Below are positions 22,883 through 35,900 of a stretch of DNA of 64,000 nt, piece after piece (the stretch's first letter is position 1; each line of letters begins with the position of its first letter). The translations under genes were made by a program, and so were the position numbers. The notes beneath the pieces were generated by a model. It worked only from the letters and a program-made list of their open reading frames with translations. It was not told where the DNA came from and did not search any database. The DNA lies in NCBI GenBank assembly GCA_025084515.1, contig JAJAGP010000279.1, positions 455,394-519,393 on the forward strand, in the 5' to 3' direction. This stretch comes from Ancistrus triradiatus (lineage: Eukaryota; Chordata; Actinopteri; Siluriformes; Loricariidae).

Positions 22883-24059
22883 ATCCTTAAAATATAAAGT
22901 TTAATATAATGTAAACGCATCAAAATCTTACAGCTGGTTAAATTATCTGGTTAAGTTACATGGGTACATTTTGTTCTAAAATGTGTTTACTATTCATTGT
23001 CATATGCTTTCGTCGACAGGTGCTCTTTCACCTCAGTACTGGGAGCTGGTTTATGGTGGCATCAAGAGTGAAGGTTGCACTCTGCAGGAACCAAAGACTC
23101 CCTACCAGCAGGCAGGAGATAAAACAGCAGCCACATCTAAATGATTGCAAGCACCCACTATACAGCTTATACAGCCTGAGGGCCAGGTTAAAAATAATGG
23201 GTGAAATGGGCCTAAATGAACCATTCTTACTGACTGCTTTATTTATAAAAGAGAATCTGTGTCTATAAATGACCATGATGTTTGGATTAGTTATCACTTG
23301 TAAAGGTTTGAGTACCTGTTTATTTATGAAAACAGGTATATTTCATGATAATGACAAACAATACTCACTGTGCAGGCGTAAGTGAGCCCTGACCAAGACT
23401 CCAGTCACCGACGGCAGGAGCCAGGACCTCCCACTCAAGCCCCAGTTCCTCAGACATAGCCAAACGTCTACATGTGATGCCTGACCTGGCCAGGAGACAC
23501 CACTGGGAGTGGAAACCAGGGCACACTCATAGGGCACTAGTCCATGGCAGAGCTGGGTAATGGTCAGCATTGCAAAGCAAACAAGTACATATAGCGAACA
23601 GAGCTATATTGCGATGGGATATTTAAAATGATCATTTAATTCGCGGAAATATGGAATTCCTCCAAGATTAATGAATAATGTAGACACCTCAGTAGACATG
23701 TCATTGCCTCGTTTAATTAAATTGAGAGGGAGGATTCCCAGTCTTAAAGCATTTACCTGTGGAGTACATTATTTAGAATTGTTCTTTATTTCTTAGATCT
23801 GTGTGAATATAAAATATATGTGTGAACCCTGTGGTCTGGGCTTGTAGGACACCTTGTAGTTTGTACTGCATTGTGCTTTATGTCATTGGTGCATAATACT
23901 TTAGTATAATATTTTACAGCATGTTATACTATAAAATGTATGGTAGTGTCATTCAGTGATTTAGGATGGTTTGAGGCTCTCCAAAAGTAACATCATGCTT
24001 CAAGTTCAAAACACGTCACACATTTTTGCAGTAATGTAGAAAATTCCGACTTTTCATAT

Positions 24060-24473
24060 TCGTATTTACGAGTCGGCTTGTGGGCGTGGCTTGTTCCGTA
24101 TTCCCGACATGACCTGAGCGCAGATGAAGCGCAGCACGTGATTGGATGGAGCGGATGAAGCGGCGCGCTGTTGTTAGGGAGAAGCTGGAGTCGGTCTGAT
24201 GCGGTTGGTGCGGATTGAGAGGCTCAGAGCGGCGATCCTGCTCTGCTAAATCACATCCAGCCTCAGGTCAGATTCTTTTTCTGCCATCCTTACGGTGTGT
24301 GACGGATTTAAAGATCGCCACACCCGAGCTCTAGCGGATGCAGGAACGGATGGGGCGGGATGATGGGATCGCCGGTGCGGTGGATGATCTGGATCTGATC
24401 TGGATCTAATCTGGATGTGATCTGTTTCCTGAACAGCCTGGGTTATCTCCAGTTCAGCGGTTCAGCTTCGGTC
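24060..24473 (+). promoter_or_regulatory. ssh1 promoter and 5'UTR region
   Basis: CpG density and GC content rise sharply compared with the upstream DNA. GGGCGTGGC (24083-24091) resembles a KLF/Sp site. A perfect CACGTG E-box (24135-24140) abuts ATTGG (24141-24145), an inverted CCAAT box. There is no TATA box, so a dispersed CpG-type start between about 24150 and 24250 is likely. CCTCAG|GTCAGA at 24266 could be a 5'UTR donor, but this is unproven. Confidence 0.6.
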
Positions 24474-27400
24474 ATGGCGCTGGTGACCCTGCAGCGCTCC
24501 CCGACACCCAGCGCCGCATCCTCGGCTTCCAACGAGCGCAGCACCGCGGAGGTAAAGACGCACCTTCGGGGGTGGAAATAGCAGGAAATATGGCACTTTA
24601 TGAACTGATCTAGTGTTTGCTTTTTTAATCAAGCAGTAGCAACATGGTGGAAACTTATATTTAACACGGCGTTAAAGAAATAGCCCAGCATCTTTCAACC
24701 GTTATCTCCATCATCTGCATCTGCGGCGTTTGTGCAGTTACCACGAACCGTCATTTCCTTTACGCTTTCCTGTACTGAGATACATGTACACTGATTTTTA
24801 ATATATACCACAGATGATTTATGATATATCATTGAAATTACAGGTCTGGGTATTATAATAAAATCTAACAAATAGACATACTACCTACTAATATGCTACA
24901 TCAGAGTGTTGTATGGTGCTTTGTTGACATGTTATTTAGTGCACTAATAAGCACTTTTGTATGAGGCATATCAGGTCATCACTGACAAACCATCAGCATT
25001 CGTTAGTTAGGCATGTTCTTCATATGTTTTGTCCCGCCTCCCAAAAAACATACCAGGATGTTGCTTGCACGTTGTTGTGATTGAGTGGGTGTGAGATGCC
25101 CTGTAATGGACAAGCAGCCTGTCCAGGGTGTATTCCCAGCTTAGCCCCTGATACACCGGTACCCTGACCAGGATAAAATGCATACAGAAGTTGACTGAAT
25201 GAATTTACTACCATTGCAGAAATGCAGCGATGGCTTGACTGTTGACTTGGCAGTGCACATCGCGTCAGATAGCTCTCGCATTCATGGGCGTTTGGTGCTG
25301 CTCGCAAGTCAGTGATACATTTACAAACAGGTTCTGCATCAGCTATATTTCAGTCAGCCAAGACATTTGATGTTTAAACTTGTGGTGGCTCAGTGGTTAA
25401 GGCTCTAGCCTACCAGAGCTGCCCTGCTGTCTTGAGCAAACACCTTAACCCTCAGCTCAGCTATATGTTCCTTAGGATAAGTGTGTCTGCTAAGTGATGT
25501 AAATTCAGCTTTTTGCACTGGAACTGTGAATTTGACTGGAATGGAAGCATAAGGCTGCCAATTAGCATAAAGTTGCATGCCAAAATGCAATGCATTACTT
25601 AATGTCCACAAAATATTCTGTGTAAATGTGACTTGAACGTTGCTTGAATGCCATGGAGTAACACAGGCATTGTTTATAGATTTATAAAAGGATGTGTATA
25701 TACTCTACCAATGACATACCAATGGCGGTTATGTGGTGCATGCCTGTATAACAATTCAGCATTATATATATGCGCTCAGAATTATGAATATACTTTTACA
25801 ATCTGTGATTGATTATTTGCAACCATGCCATGCACACCATTGTTGTTCAGTGTTCTTCTGATGGTGGACTCATGAACATTAACATTAGCCAATGTGAGAG
25901 AGGCCTTCAGTTGCTTAGAAGTTACCCTGGGGTCCTTTGTGACCTCACCAACTATTACACGCCTTGCTCTTGGAGTGATCTTTGTTGGTCGACCACTCCT
26001 GGAGAGGGTAAACAATGGTCTTGAATTTCCTCCATTTGTACACAATCTGTCCTGACTGTGGGATTGGTGGAGTCCAAACTCTTTAGAGATGGGTTTTGTA
26101 ACCTTTTCCCAGCCTGATGAGCATCAACAACTCTTTTTCTGAGCTCCTCAGAAATCTCCTTTGTTCGTGCCATGATACACTTCCACAAACATGTGTTGTG
26201 AAGAGCAGACTTCAATAGATCCCTGTTCTTTAAATAAAACAAGGTGCCCACTCACACCTGATTGTCAACCCATTGATTGAAAACATCTGACTCTAATTTC
26301 ACCTTCAAATTAACTGCTAGTCCTAGAGGTTTCACATACTTTTTCCACTCACTAAGATGTAATATTGGATCATTTTCCCTCAATGAATAAATGACCATGT
26401 ATAATATTTTTATCTCATTTGTTTAACTGGGTTCTCTTTATCTACTTTTAGGACTTGTGTGAAAATCTGATGATGTTTTAGGTCATATTTATGCAGAAAT
26501 ATAGTAAATTCTAAAGGGTTCACAAACTTCCAAGCACTACTGTATGCTAGGCACTTTTAGATTTCAGAAGAGAAGCTGTGCTGGATAATATTTACATCAT
26601 TTAGCAGACACCCTTAGACAGAGTGACTTACAATTGATATAATCTTTCACTCCATGCAGTTGTGGGTCTTGCTCAAGAACCCAACAATAACAGTTTGGCA
26701 GAGGTTAGATTTGAACACTGGACTTTTTGGTCTGTTGTCCAATACCTTGACCGCTAGGCTATCACAGATAGTGGGGCTGCACCTGCCATGTTCAATTGAC
26801 CCTTTTCTCCTTCCACACCAGGCTGTTCCATTACAGCCTGTTGTGCCCTGCCTATTTAAACCCTCACTCCTGTGCACCCTATTGTCTGGCATTTTCACCC
26901 CTTGCTTTTGGCTCCAGTTTGTTGGTTTCGTTCTGCTCCTTGTCTCTGTGTGTTCTTGTTTGATGTGCCTCTTTATGTCTAGTGTATTCTATTTTGTTGT
27001 GATTGTCCATTAGCTTGTTGCCTGTTACCATTAGCATTGTCTGTTTACATTATCCCTCTGTTTGGCAGTATAACACTTACTGTCTGTTTTAGCATTGTCT
27101 GGTTATGTTGGCATTGTCTGTGTTTTTGTTCAGGTCAAATCTAGTTAATCACTGTGTTTGCTAGATTCTGCTGTTAGATTTGTTTTAGCATTTTTGTCTT
27201 GTAGAGTTAGCACATCATCTCTGTTTGTATTCTGTTGTGTACGTGAGCATTTTCTGTTTGTTTTAGCTCATTGTCTGTTTGTATTAGCATTGTCTGTTCG
27301 TGTTAGCGTTAATTTCTCTCTGGTATCACCTTGCGCTACACCTTGTCTTCACCATGTCTCCTGTCAATAAACCATCCACACTTGTATGTACGTCTGTCTC

Positions 27401-30400
27401 CCAGTTTCCCTTCCTTGTCCAAAATGTGACACTTATCATTCACAGGCTGAATTGCATGTGAAGCGGGTAAAAGCTACCATGGAAATATCTCCATTTGAAG
27501 CTATAGGTCACTGAAAAATACAATCTAATAACATTTGGGTTATTTTGTAAGCCTGTAAATAATACTAGAGATATGTATAGGCTAGACTTTATTTATTGGA
27601 TTTATATACTCCAATTGCTTTCACCAACTCTATGTTTATATATAAAAGATTACAGTTTAAGTAGATCTGCAGGCTGTACTATCCTGTGTTATTGATGCAC
27701 TTGTAAATTGTGCCCAACAATCTGGTAAATGTGTTGCATTTGTGTGTCTCCAGGTGTGGGTCTGGGTTCAGTCATTTCATTTTCTTTATTTACAAAATAA
27801 GCTGAGTTGATAATATGGTTTAGGAGCCTGAATCTGTCCCACACTTATAATTTTGGTCAGGAGCTGCTACTGTATCGCACGGTAATGACCAAAGCTGTAT
27901 GGGAAGCTTCTGAAATTATATCCCACACTCAACAATTTTAGTCCATTTAAACTAATAGGGCTCTTTGTAGTTGTAGTATGGAGGTTATTGTGATTAGGGT
28001 GCCATTTTGGACACAGCCTATAAGTACGAGTGCCTTATATGGAGAAGAAATTAAAGTGCGATGAATGGCACCGATATGATTATTGACTTCCCTCAGTTTT
28101 ATATGTCAACAAGTCTTTATTGATGATTCGTACAAAGATCTATGGATTAAAATGATCCTTTATTTTTCAGGATGTGGCGAGCGACGAGGATACGAGCACA
28201 AGTCCTAGGTGAAATTTAGCACAGTTTATAGTTATGGCTACTATAAACTGATATAAGCTGACATATGATAATATGTGTGTGTGGTTTCAGCTTCAGTGAA
28301 AGTTTTGTCATGGTGAAGGGAGCGGCTGTGTTTCTAAGGCAGGGTGGCAGTACTGAGACATCCGAAACACCGACCCATCATGAAAATGCGGGTAAGCTGC
28401 TGCTCAAGGTTCAGGCTTTCTTCCAGAATCGATGTGTCACACTCCAGCGCATTCCAAAAGTTATGACTGATCAATAAGTGAAATGATAACGCTGAAGTTG
28501 CTGTAACACCAGAAAGAGCTGCTACATCAAACGAATGTTATGCCGACCTTTGTGCTTTTTTGCCCTAGGTGATTTACCACAACACCTGCAGGCCATGCTG
28601 AACACGCTCCGCGCTGAGGACACAATCAAACTGGTGAGCAGTTTCTACACAGTCTTATGCAGCAGTCTAGGCAGTAATGACATGTTGTGTTAATCTTCTG
28701 AAAGACGTTACCACTCATTTTCCCAACCTATGTGGTGTTGAGTGCGTTGCTATGACCTGTTGTGGCTATGTTGGATGTAGCAGAAACGGTGCAAACTTGT
28801 CATCACTCAGACATGTATGATTGGCTATGTCTGATGGCGGGAAGGCTGGACTGGAGGAGCATCCAGTGACGCTGCAACAGCAAAACAATAACAAACCCTG
28901 CGATGGGCTGGTGCCCCACTGAGTGTACATGCTCGCATTATTTATTTTGGGATAGGCTCCGGACCTATTTTCCAGACCCAAGGTTTTCTTTATCCATTAG
29001 GATTGTCCTAATGGAAGCTTTAGATGGGTAGCAGTCACACTGAGATTTTAATGCAACGCTCGAAGAGTCATTAGAATGGACACTGTTGTAAGTCACTGTC
29101 CGATCTTAATTAAGGAACTTGCAACAAACGTCCTCTATATATTAGCTGCATAGTGCCTGTTAACGTAACTTGTGCATGCATCCACGCTTGATAATAGCGA
29201 GAAACAAAGCTTTCTGAAGTTTTGAATCATCTGAACCAATTGCTTCAAAAATGATTCAGTGTTAAGTGCTGTGCACTTTGAGTAGAACTCACCATTGGTG
29301 GGGTTTGAGCCTAAGATGCCAGAATTCCCGGACGTATGCTCTAGCAACGTGCTACTTGGGGGCACAATAGACAAGGGGAGTGAGCACACCTTTATGGAAG
29401 TTGCATGAAAAAAGGCAGGAAAAATTCAATAAATAACTGAATCTAAATTGGTATCTGTCAACAATGGGGAACTCACAATGGCTTCCAGAAACAACAACGT
29501 TGCTGTTTCTAAATTGAAGAAATAAAGAAAACTAAGTCTGGGATCATTTCTCTTCCCCCAAACGCAAATGTAGATGAGTATTTATGTTTCCTGCTGTCCT
29601 TTGCAACTCTCTGCTTTTATCTATCTTGTTTCTTCACATTCTCCACATTGTCCTTGGTGGTCTTGCACTTGCGCAACTCCCTTTCAAACTTTTCCGTTTT
29701 TTTTTTCACAGATGCAAACAAATCATTGTACCATTTACCAGCAGCTTCTCATATAAAGAAACTGCACATATGCTGGCTAAACACGTTAATACTATGTGAT
29801 TGTGCTGTGGCTTCTGGGCGATGTAGTTCGCATTGGCTACCTTTTTAGAGTGCTCAGAGTGCCTGTGCTGACCTCTGGTGGTGCCTGCAGACACTGCTCG
29901 TACTCTGACATAAAGGAATCCCCATTACATTTTGAAAATAGTCATTTGTAATGGATTACTATGTGAGTAATTACTGGTTGTGCACTGAATTTGTGATGTC
30001 TCTTCCATTCGACTGCTCCATTCAGACCAGTTCTTGTCCAGTCTTTTGATGTGCAGTGGAAAAACACATATAGAGTGTATCAGTGGTGAAGATAACCTGT
30101 GTGTCTCATCAGGCTGTAAGACTAGAGAGCAGCTGTTCAGAACATGTGCATTACATGGTGGTCGTTGGCACAAACGGACACCAAAACACAGAGGAGAACA
30201 CACTGCTTGGTATGGACTTCACGACTGAGGACAGGTAGGTAACGTTCATTACGTTTGACTAGAGTTTATTAATGAGTTTATTCGTCGGGGAGGAGAAATT
30301 TAATGACTGTATTTCATAGTTGCCTTGTGCTTTTGTTCCTAAATTAGCTGAACAGTTTTCATCAATAATTACGATTATTCTTTAGTATATTTTATTATGC

Positions 30401-32899
30401 AGTAAGTACTACGCACGGTAATCACAAAGCTGTAGCACGGTGACAAAACATGAAAATGTCAAACTGTGGTCTATAAGAGATGTTGAAGACTCAATTCTAT
30501 TTGTTTGTCTTAGTTCAAGTTGCTCCATTGGAATGGTTCTTCCACTGTGGAGTGACACCAAGATCCACCTTAATGGGGACGGGTAAGTGTAAACATCCTC
30601 TTCATGTGATAAAGAACAAGACTCGCATGGTTATTACCCGTATATCACATTATCAACATTTCTGATTAGTCATGAAATGACAGAATAATCATGATAAACA
30701 AGCCTGACACCTAGTGGCGTTTTGTGAAAACACATGCATGATGTTGGCACATGCGACCCTTGAGCCTGTGCCAGTGTTCCATGTCATACTGTGCTGGTGG
30801 TACGCTCTGCTGGCTCGTAGTGGTGATTGTTCCAGGAAGGCAGCGTGGCCATCTGTGAACGATTTCTGATAAGACTGCTGGCTGTGCTGCTTAATCATCA
30901 GCTCTTTTCATCCTCCTTCACAGAGATTTAAGCATCAGCACTGCTGGAAGATCTCACGTCTTTAAACCTGTATCCGTGCAGGCCTTGTGGTATGTTTTAA
31001 CTCTATTTTGGAATTTCTTCTCCTTCCCTGTTTTGTCCTCCACCTATTTTTGGTCAGGGTTGTGTTGGGGTCCCAAAATTCAACAATTGCTCCTTCGGAT
31101 ACGCCCAGTTGTGCCTTTGTGATGGCTGATTCTAATTAATAGTTCGAGTCTCGGCAGTGCCTGCAGGCTGGACACAATTAACCGTGTCTAAGGCTGGATG
31201 AGTTATCGTCTTCCTGCTGCTGTGGAGGATGGCTCATTCTTGCCACCTTCTGGTGAAAAGAAGAATTGTAGGGAGCCACTTGGGACTTGAAATACTCCTT
31301 CTTCATTGGCGGGCCGTGAATGTAAAGGGGGAATGTTGTCACTGGGGAATTGGTCGGGAATACGTTGGAAGAATAAAAATGGGGAATAATAAGAAGGAAA
31401 ACCTCGATAAAAAACCTCCTTATCAGTTACCACTGTCACATAAATTTCTCCTTGTTGCACTTGCGCAAAAGAAATGCATTGTTACTCTTTACTGCGAATA
31501 TTAGCGGTGTAACGATGCATCAAATGCCAAAAATGTCATGATGTGCGTCATGGAGATTGACAGTGTCATCTAATGCGATTGCATTTTTGGAACACCAGAA
31601 GACAATCTTAAGTTATGCCTTCAAATGCATTTAAAACTGCTAATTCCTTTACATTTCAGGGAGTCTAAAGTTTCCTTTTTATTTAAATTCTTATACCAGA
31701 AACATACACACTTTTGAAGTGTTATTCTTCAGAAATAAATGGCTGTTTGAACTCGGTTATTTAATGTATGGTGAAGCTACAACAGAGCATGTTACGATTT
31801 TAAGCCACTGTTTCTAGAAATTTAAGAAAATGTTTTGCATTGTTTACACTTCAGAAATAAAAATAACAAACTCCGTATTGTGAATCGAATCAAATCGTGT
31901 GCAGCCCTAACGAATACAGCTGTTTGCATTGAATGATAACTCTTTTAAAAATACACTTGTTAATTAAATAACTTTTAAGTTTAATTCTTACATTTATCAT
32001 CTAAGCCACCCAAGGATTACGGGTCGATTTTTGGAGTCTTAGTCCTCCCAAGGTTTCTTCCTTATAAAATTTAGGGAGTTTTTCCTTGCCATTGTTGCCC
32101 TAGGCTTGATCTGTTTGGGATTGGACGTAGATAATAGACAGTTGTAAAGCTGCTATGAGACAATGCTCCATTGGAAAAAGCACTATATATAAATCTGACT
32201 TTGACTAGTGGAGCTTTTTTTAACTGCCTGTTTCTAAAGTTGCTCCTTTATGACCTGATGCAGTTTTAGAGGCACAGTTGGTCCACTCTTCTTTGTACAG
32301 CACTACATTTGCCATACAGCTTCACCATACAGATGTTTCATGTCTATTTTATAAATACTACCTACTTCGCTGTTTCTCTGGCCCCCAGGTCGTCTTTACA
32401 GGTGCTGCACAGAGCATGTGAAGTGTCCCGTCAGTGTAACTACTCTCCAGGAGGCACGGCGTTCACCTGGGTGGGCTTCTATGAGGGCTGTATGTCCTCC
32501 GAGCAGAGCTGCACCAACGAATGGATCTCCGTCAGCGATCTGGAGATGCCCAGACCTGACTCACCAGTCATGTTCTCCGACGAGTAAGCCACCTACTTCA
32601 TTTCAACTCAAGAAATGCAACGAATACCTTAATGAAATCAAAGGACAGTTTCCCAGACCAACATTAGCCCTATTCCTATAGTAAAAAATGGTTGTTATTT
32701 CAATTGAATCAACTTCTGGGAAACCGGCCCTAAATGACAGTACCAATATTTATGAAGAAAGTCGAGGCTTAATGTCTTCCCTAATGTCATGAACAGGCCG
32801 ACTGAGAGAGAGAGAACGGAGTGCTTGATCCGAACCAAGCTGCTCAGCATGATGATGGTGCAGGATCTGGAGAATGTCACGTCCAAACAGGTGAGAAGG

Positions 32900-32954
<55 letters not shown>

Positions 32955-35900
32955 CCGTTCATAAAATGAAAATGGCAAAAACAGTATAAGAGAAAAGCAG
33001 GGTAAGAAAGGATCCTTTATGTCGAGCCTTTTTCTATGCAGTTAGGAGGGGTGTAACGATACATCGTGACACGATGCATCGTGAGGCAAAAGGTTATGAT
33101 GTGCATCCATGAGTGGGTTTATCTAATGCAGCTGCATTCTACGTCATGCTCACAGACACACATCTCCAGTTCTCAGTGTGTCTCCTAATTTCATTGAATT
33201 GCAGGGTATTAAAGATTCATTTTGTTTAACGAGAAAAGTACACACTCTTTTGAATTGTTGTTCTTCAGAAATAAAGAAGCAATGCGTTCACACAGCTATT
33301 TAGCTGGATTTTAGCTCAGTAATTGGATTTCTGATCACATGTATTCGCATTCCCCGATTTTCTCTATTTACGGACTTAAACACGATTGCCAGGTCCTCTT
33401 ATTCTTGCTTCTTTTGGATTTTTTCCATAGACCTGATGCTTATATCTATAGTGGGATCTGGCAACCCTGGAATTCCCATTTGGGGAGACTCTGAAACACA
33501 GTTTGACAGTATATGCTCGAGGAAGATTTCCCATTATCTGATTACTCAAGTGCATGTATACTCGTTGATCTCAGTTACTGACTAAATCTGGTTTTCTGGA
33601 GCTATTCGGATCATTAAGTGCATGTAAACACACTCACTGAGACGTGATCCTCTAGCACTGTTGATGCCCGGCATGAGGTTACCCGGCTCCTAATGATCAC
33701 GTCGCACAGCCTTCAAAATAGCAGGCCCAGCCTGGAATTTGAACCCAGGTCATCAGGACCTGCTGCTTCCATCAGCATATCAGTTACCACCAAAGCAGAA
33801 GGCATCTCAAACCTTATAGGTCTGTTATGGTCATTCATTTTTAGCTGCACAAGACGTATTCAAAATCTGTAGGAAATGTAATTACGTCTCCCCCAGGACT
33901 ACAAACGAGATGCAAATATTAGAAGCAGTCAGCTAGACAGATCTGAAATGCCTCCTATGGTGTTGATGGTGCACAGAGCCACTGTGGTAGTCGTTAATAC
34001 AGGTCTCCATTTCAGATAAGTGAAGCTAAGCTAATGTTACAGCTTCATGGTTTGAGAAAAATGCTGCCATCCTCCTAAGTGATATTTATCAGTGGTGTGC
34101 ACTACATACAGTGGTACCCCTTCTACGTAGCCCTACACTGGGACTCACACCCATTCAAAAATAGTACACCCGTTCAACAAAGTAAGATCACTCATTTATT
34201 CTTTATACATTGTGCCAGGTTGGCCAAACTCACCAGTCCATTAGGCTTATTTGAAGATCTTCTGCTCCTTTGCCAGAAAATGGTCTATTACTTTGTAGGT
34301 AGACTTGGCTCCTCTTGCCGAATTATTGCAGGTTTCCTTGCAAGTCTCCATTTGACGTTATCTAAGCCACATTAGCATGTGCAAAGACAGTGATGTTTAT
34401 TTATGAATGATGAATAAGTAGCTCCTTCTTCAGTATGCTGAGAAGGGTTATACAGCTATGGGCCAGAACCCTAGAGCAAATCATAAATGTGACTGGTCAG
34501 ATTCTCTTGTGTATTTTGTTATTGCACTCACATTACTGAACCCTTCAAAATATTATCAGAAGGGACATTCTGTTATCGTAGGGCCATTCATATGAGCAGT
34601 TTTGATGGGTTAGTAGCACTCTCAGTCAGATATGGGTCCTATAGCAAGCAAGAAAACCCAAAGTACCATTTTATATTTACTTTATTGAATTAAAAATATT
34701 GGAAAGAAATATTTACATAATATTTTACATATATTCTCTGAAGGGTCTAACTGCACATCACTGATAGTTGTACTCTCCCTGAGCACTTTATTGGGAACAC
34801 ATCTACACCTGTTTTAATACAGAATCCATTTTTCACTCAATGATGGCAAGACACCCTGGGCCAGATGCAGCTATACAAACCATGACACTACCACCACCAT
34901 GTTTCGCAGCAGTATAAGGTTCTTATGTTGGAATGCAGTGTTATCCTCCAGACAATAGCTTTTCATTTAAGCCAGAGAGTTCTGTTTTGGTGTCATCCAT
35001 CCACAGATTTTTTTTCCAGTAGCCTTCTGGACTGTCCATGTGATCTTTAACAAACTGCAATTTTTAGTTGCTTAGAGCAGTGTTTCCCAACCCCTGTGTT
35101 ATGAGAAATCATCAGGTGTGTTGTGGAAGATTATCCAATTTCACCTGATTGGTAGTCAAAGCCAGCAGCGTGTTGTTACAGGCAGAATAATTACATTCTC
35201 TTCCACTAGAGGGCAGTAAGAGATCAGCTTTGTGTTCAACTAAACAGGCCCAGGTCTCATACTAAGTAAGTAAATTAAGTATAGTGAGACTATATTTTCA
35301 TTATATTTCAATAAATATACTTTTTGTGACATTTTTGTTTCGTGGTGTGCCTTGTGATTTTTGTAATGTGAAATATGTGCCATGGCTCAAAAAGGTTGGG
35401 AAACAGTGGCTTAGAGGTTACCCTAGGTTCCTGTCTAGGCTCCTTAGCAGGTGATCCACCTGGGTTTTGTAAGGTCTTACAACTTCAGTGAAGTGGTTCA
35501 TTACAGTTTGCTGAAATGGGTCATATTTAAACTTTGTTCCCTGCAGTGGTTGTATCTATTCGTTTATAGACCAAGATCACTTGCTTAAACAGGGTGAATC
35601 AGTTGTAGCTCCTGCTTGGTGGACGATGCTTGGTTGACAGGATCCCTGTAATCCAATAAATCTCTGATCAGGTACGAAACGAGCTGGAGCAGCACATGAG
35701 CTGGAATCTGCGGGAGTACAAGGAGTTCATCGACAACGAGATGCTGCTCATCCTCGGAGAAATGGACAAGGCCACAAAGATCTTCGACTACCTTTACCTG
35801 GTCGGAATGCCAGCTTTCATTGAGTGGTTATCCTTTCTTGCTGCGTAATAGTAGAACCATAGTCATGTTTATTTGTTTTGTACAGCACTTTAACACTTAT

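Noticed and set aside
23343..23570. 75-codon minus-strand frame upstream of ssh1
   Set aside because: The composition looks repeat-like, and no domain or start context supports it.
31203..31504. Pair of overlapping 85-91 codon frames in ssh1 intron 7
   Set aside because: They lie on opposite strands of the same segment with no motifs, so both appear to be chance frames.
32750..32962. His-Thr repeat protein on the minus strand
   Set aside because: It is a translation of the (TG)n microsatellite next to ssh1 exon 9.
34079..34375. 98-codon frame in ssh1 intron 9
   Set aside because: It has no similarity I recognise, no splice sites placing it in ssh1, and a hydrophobic low-information composition.
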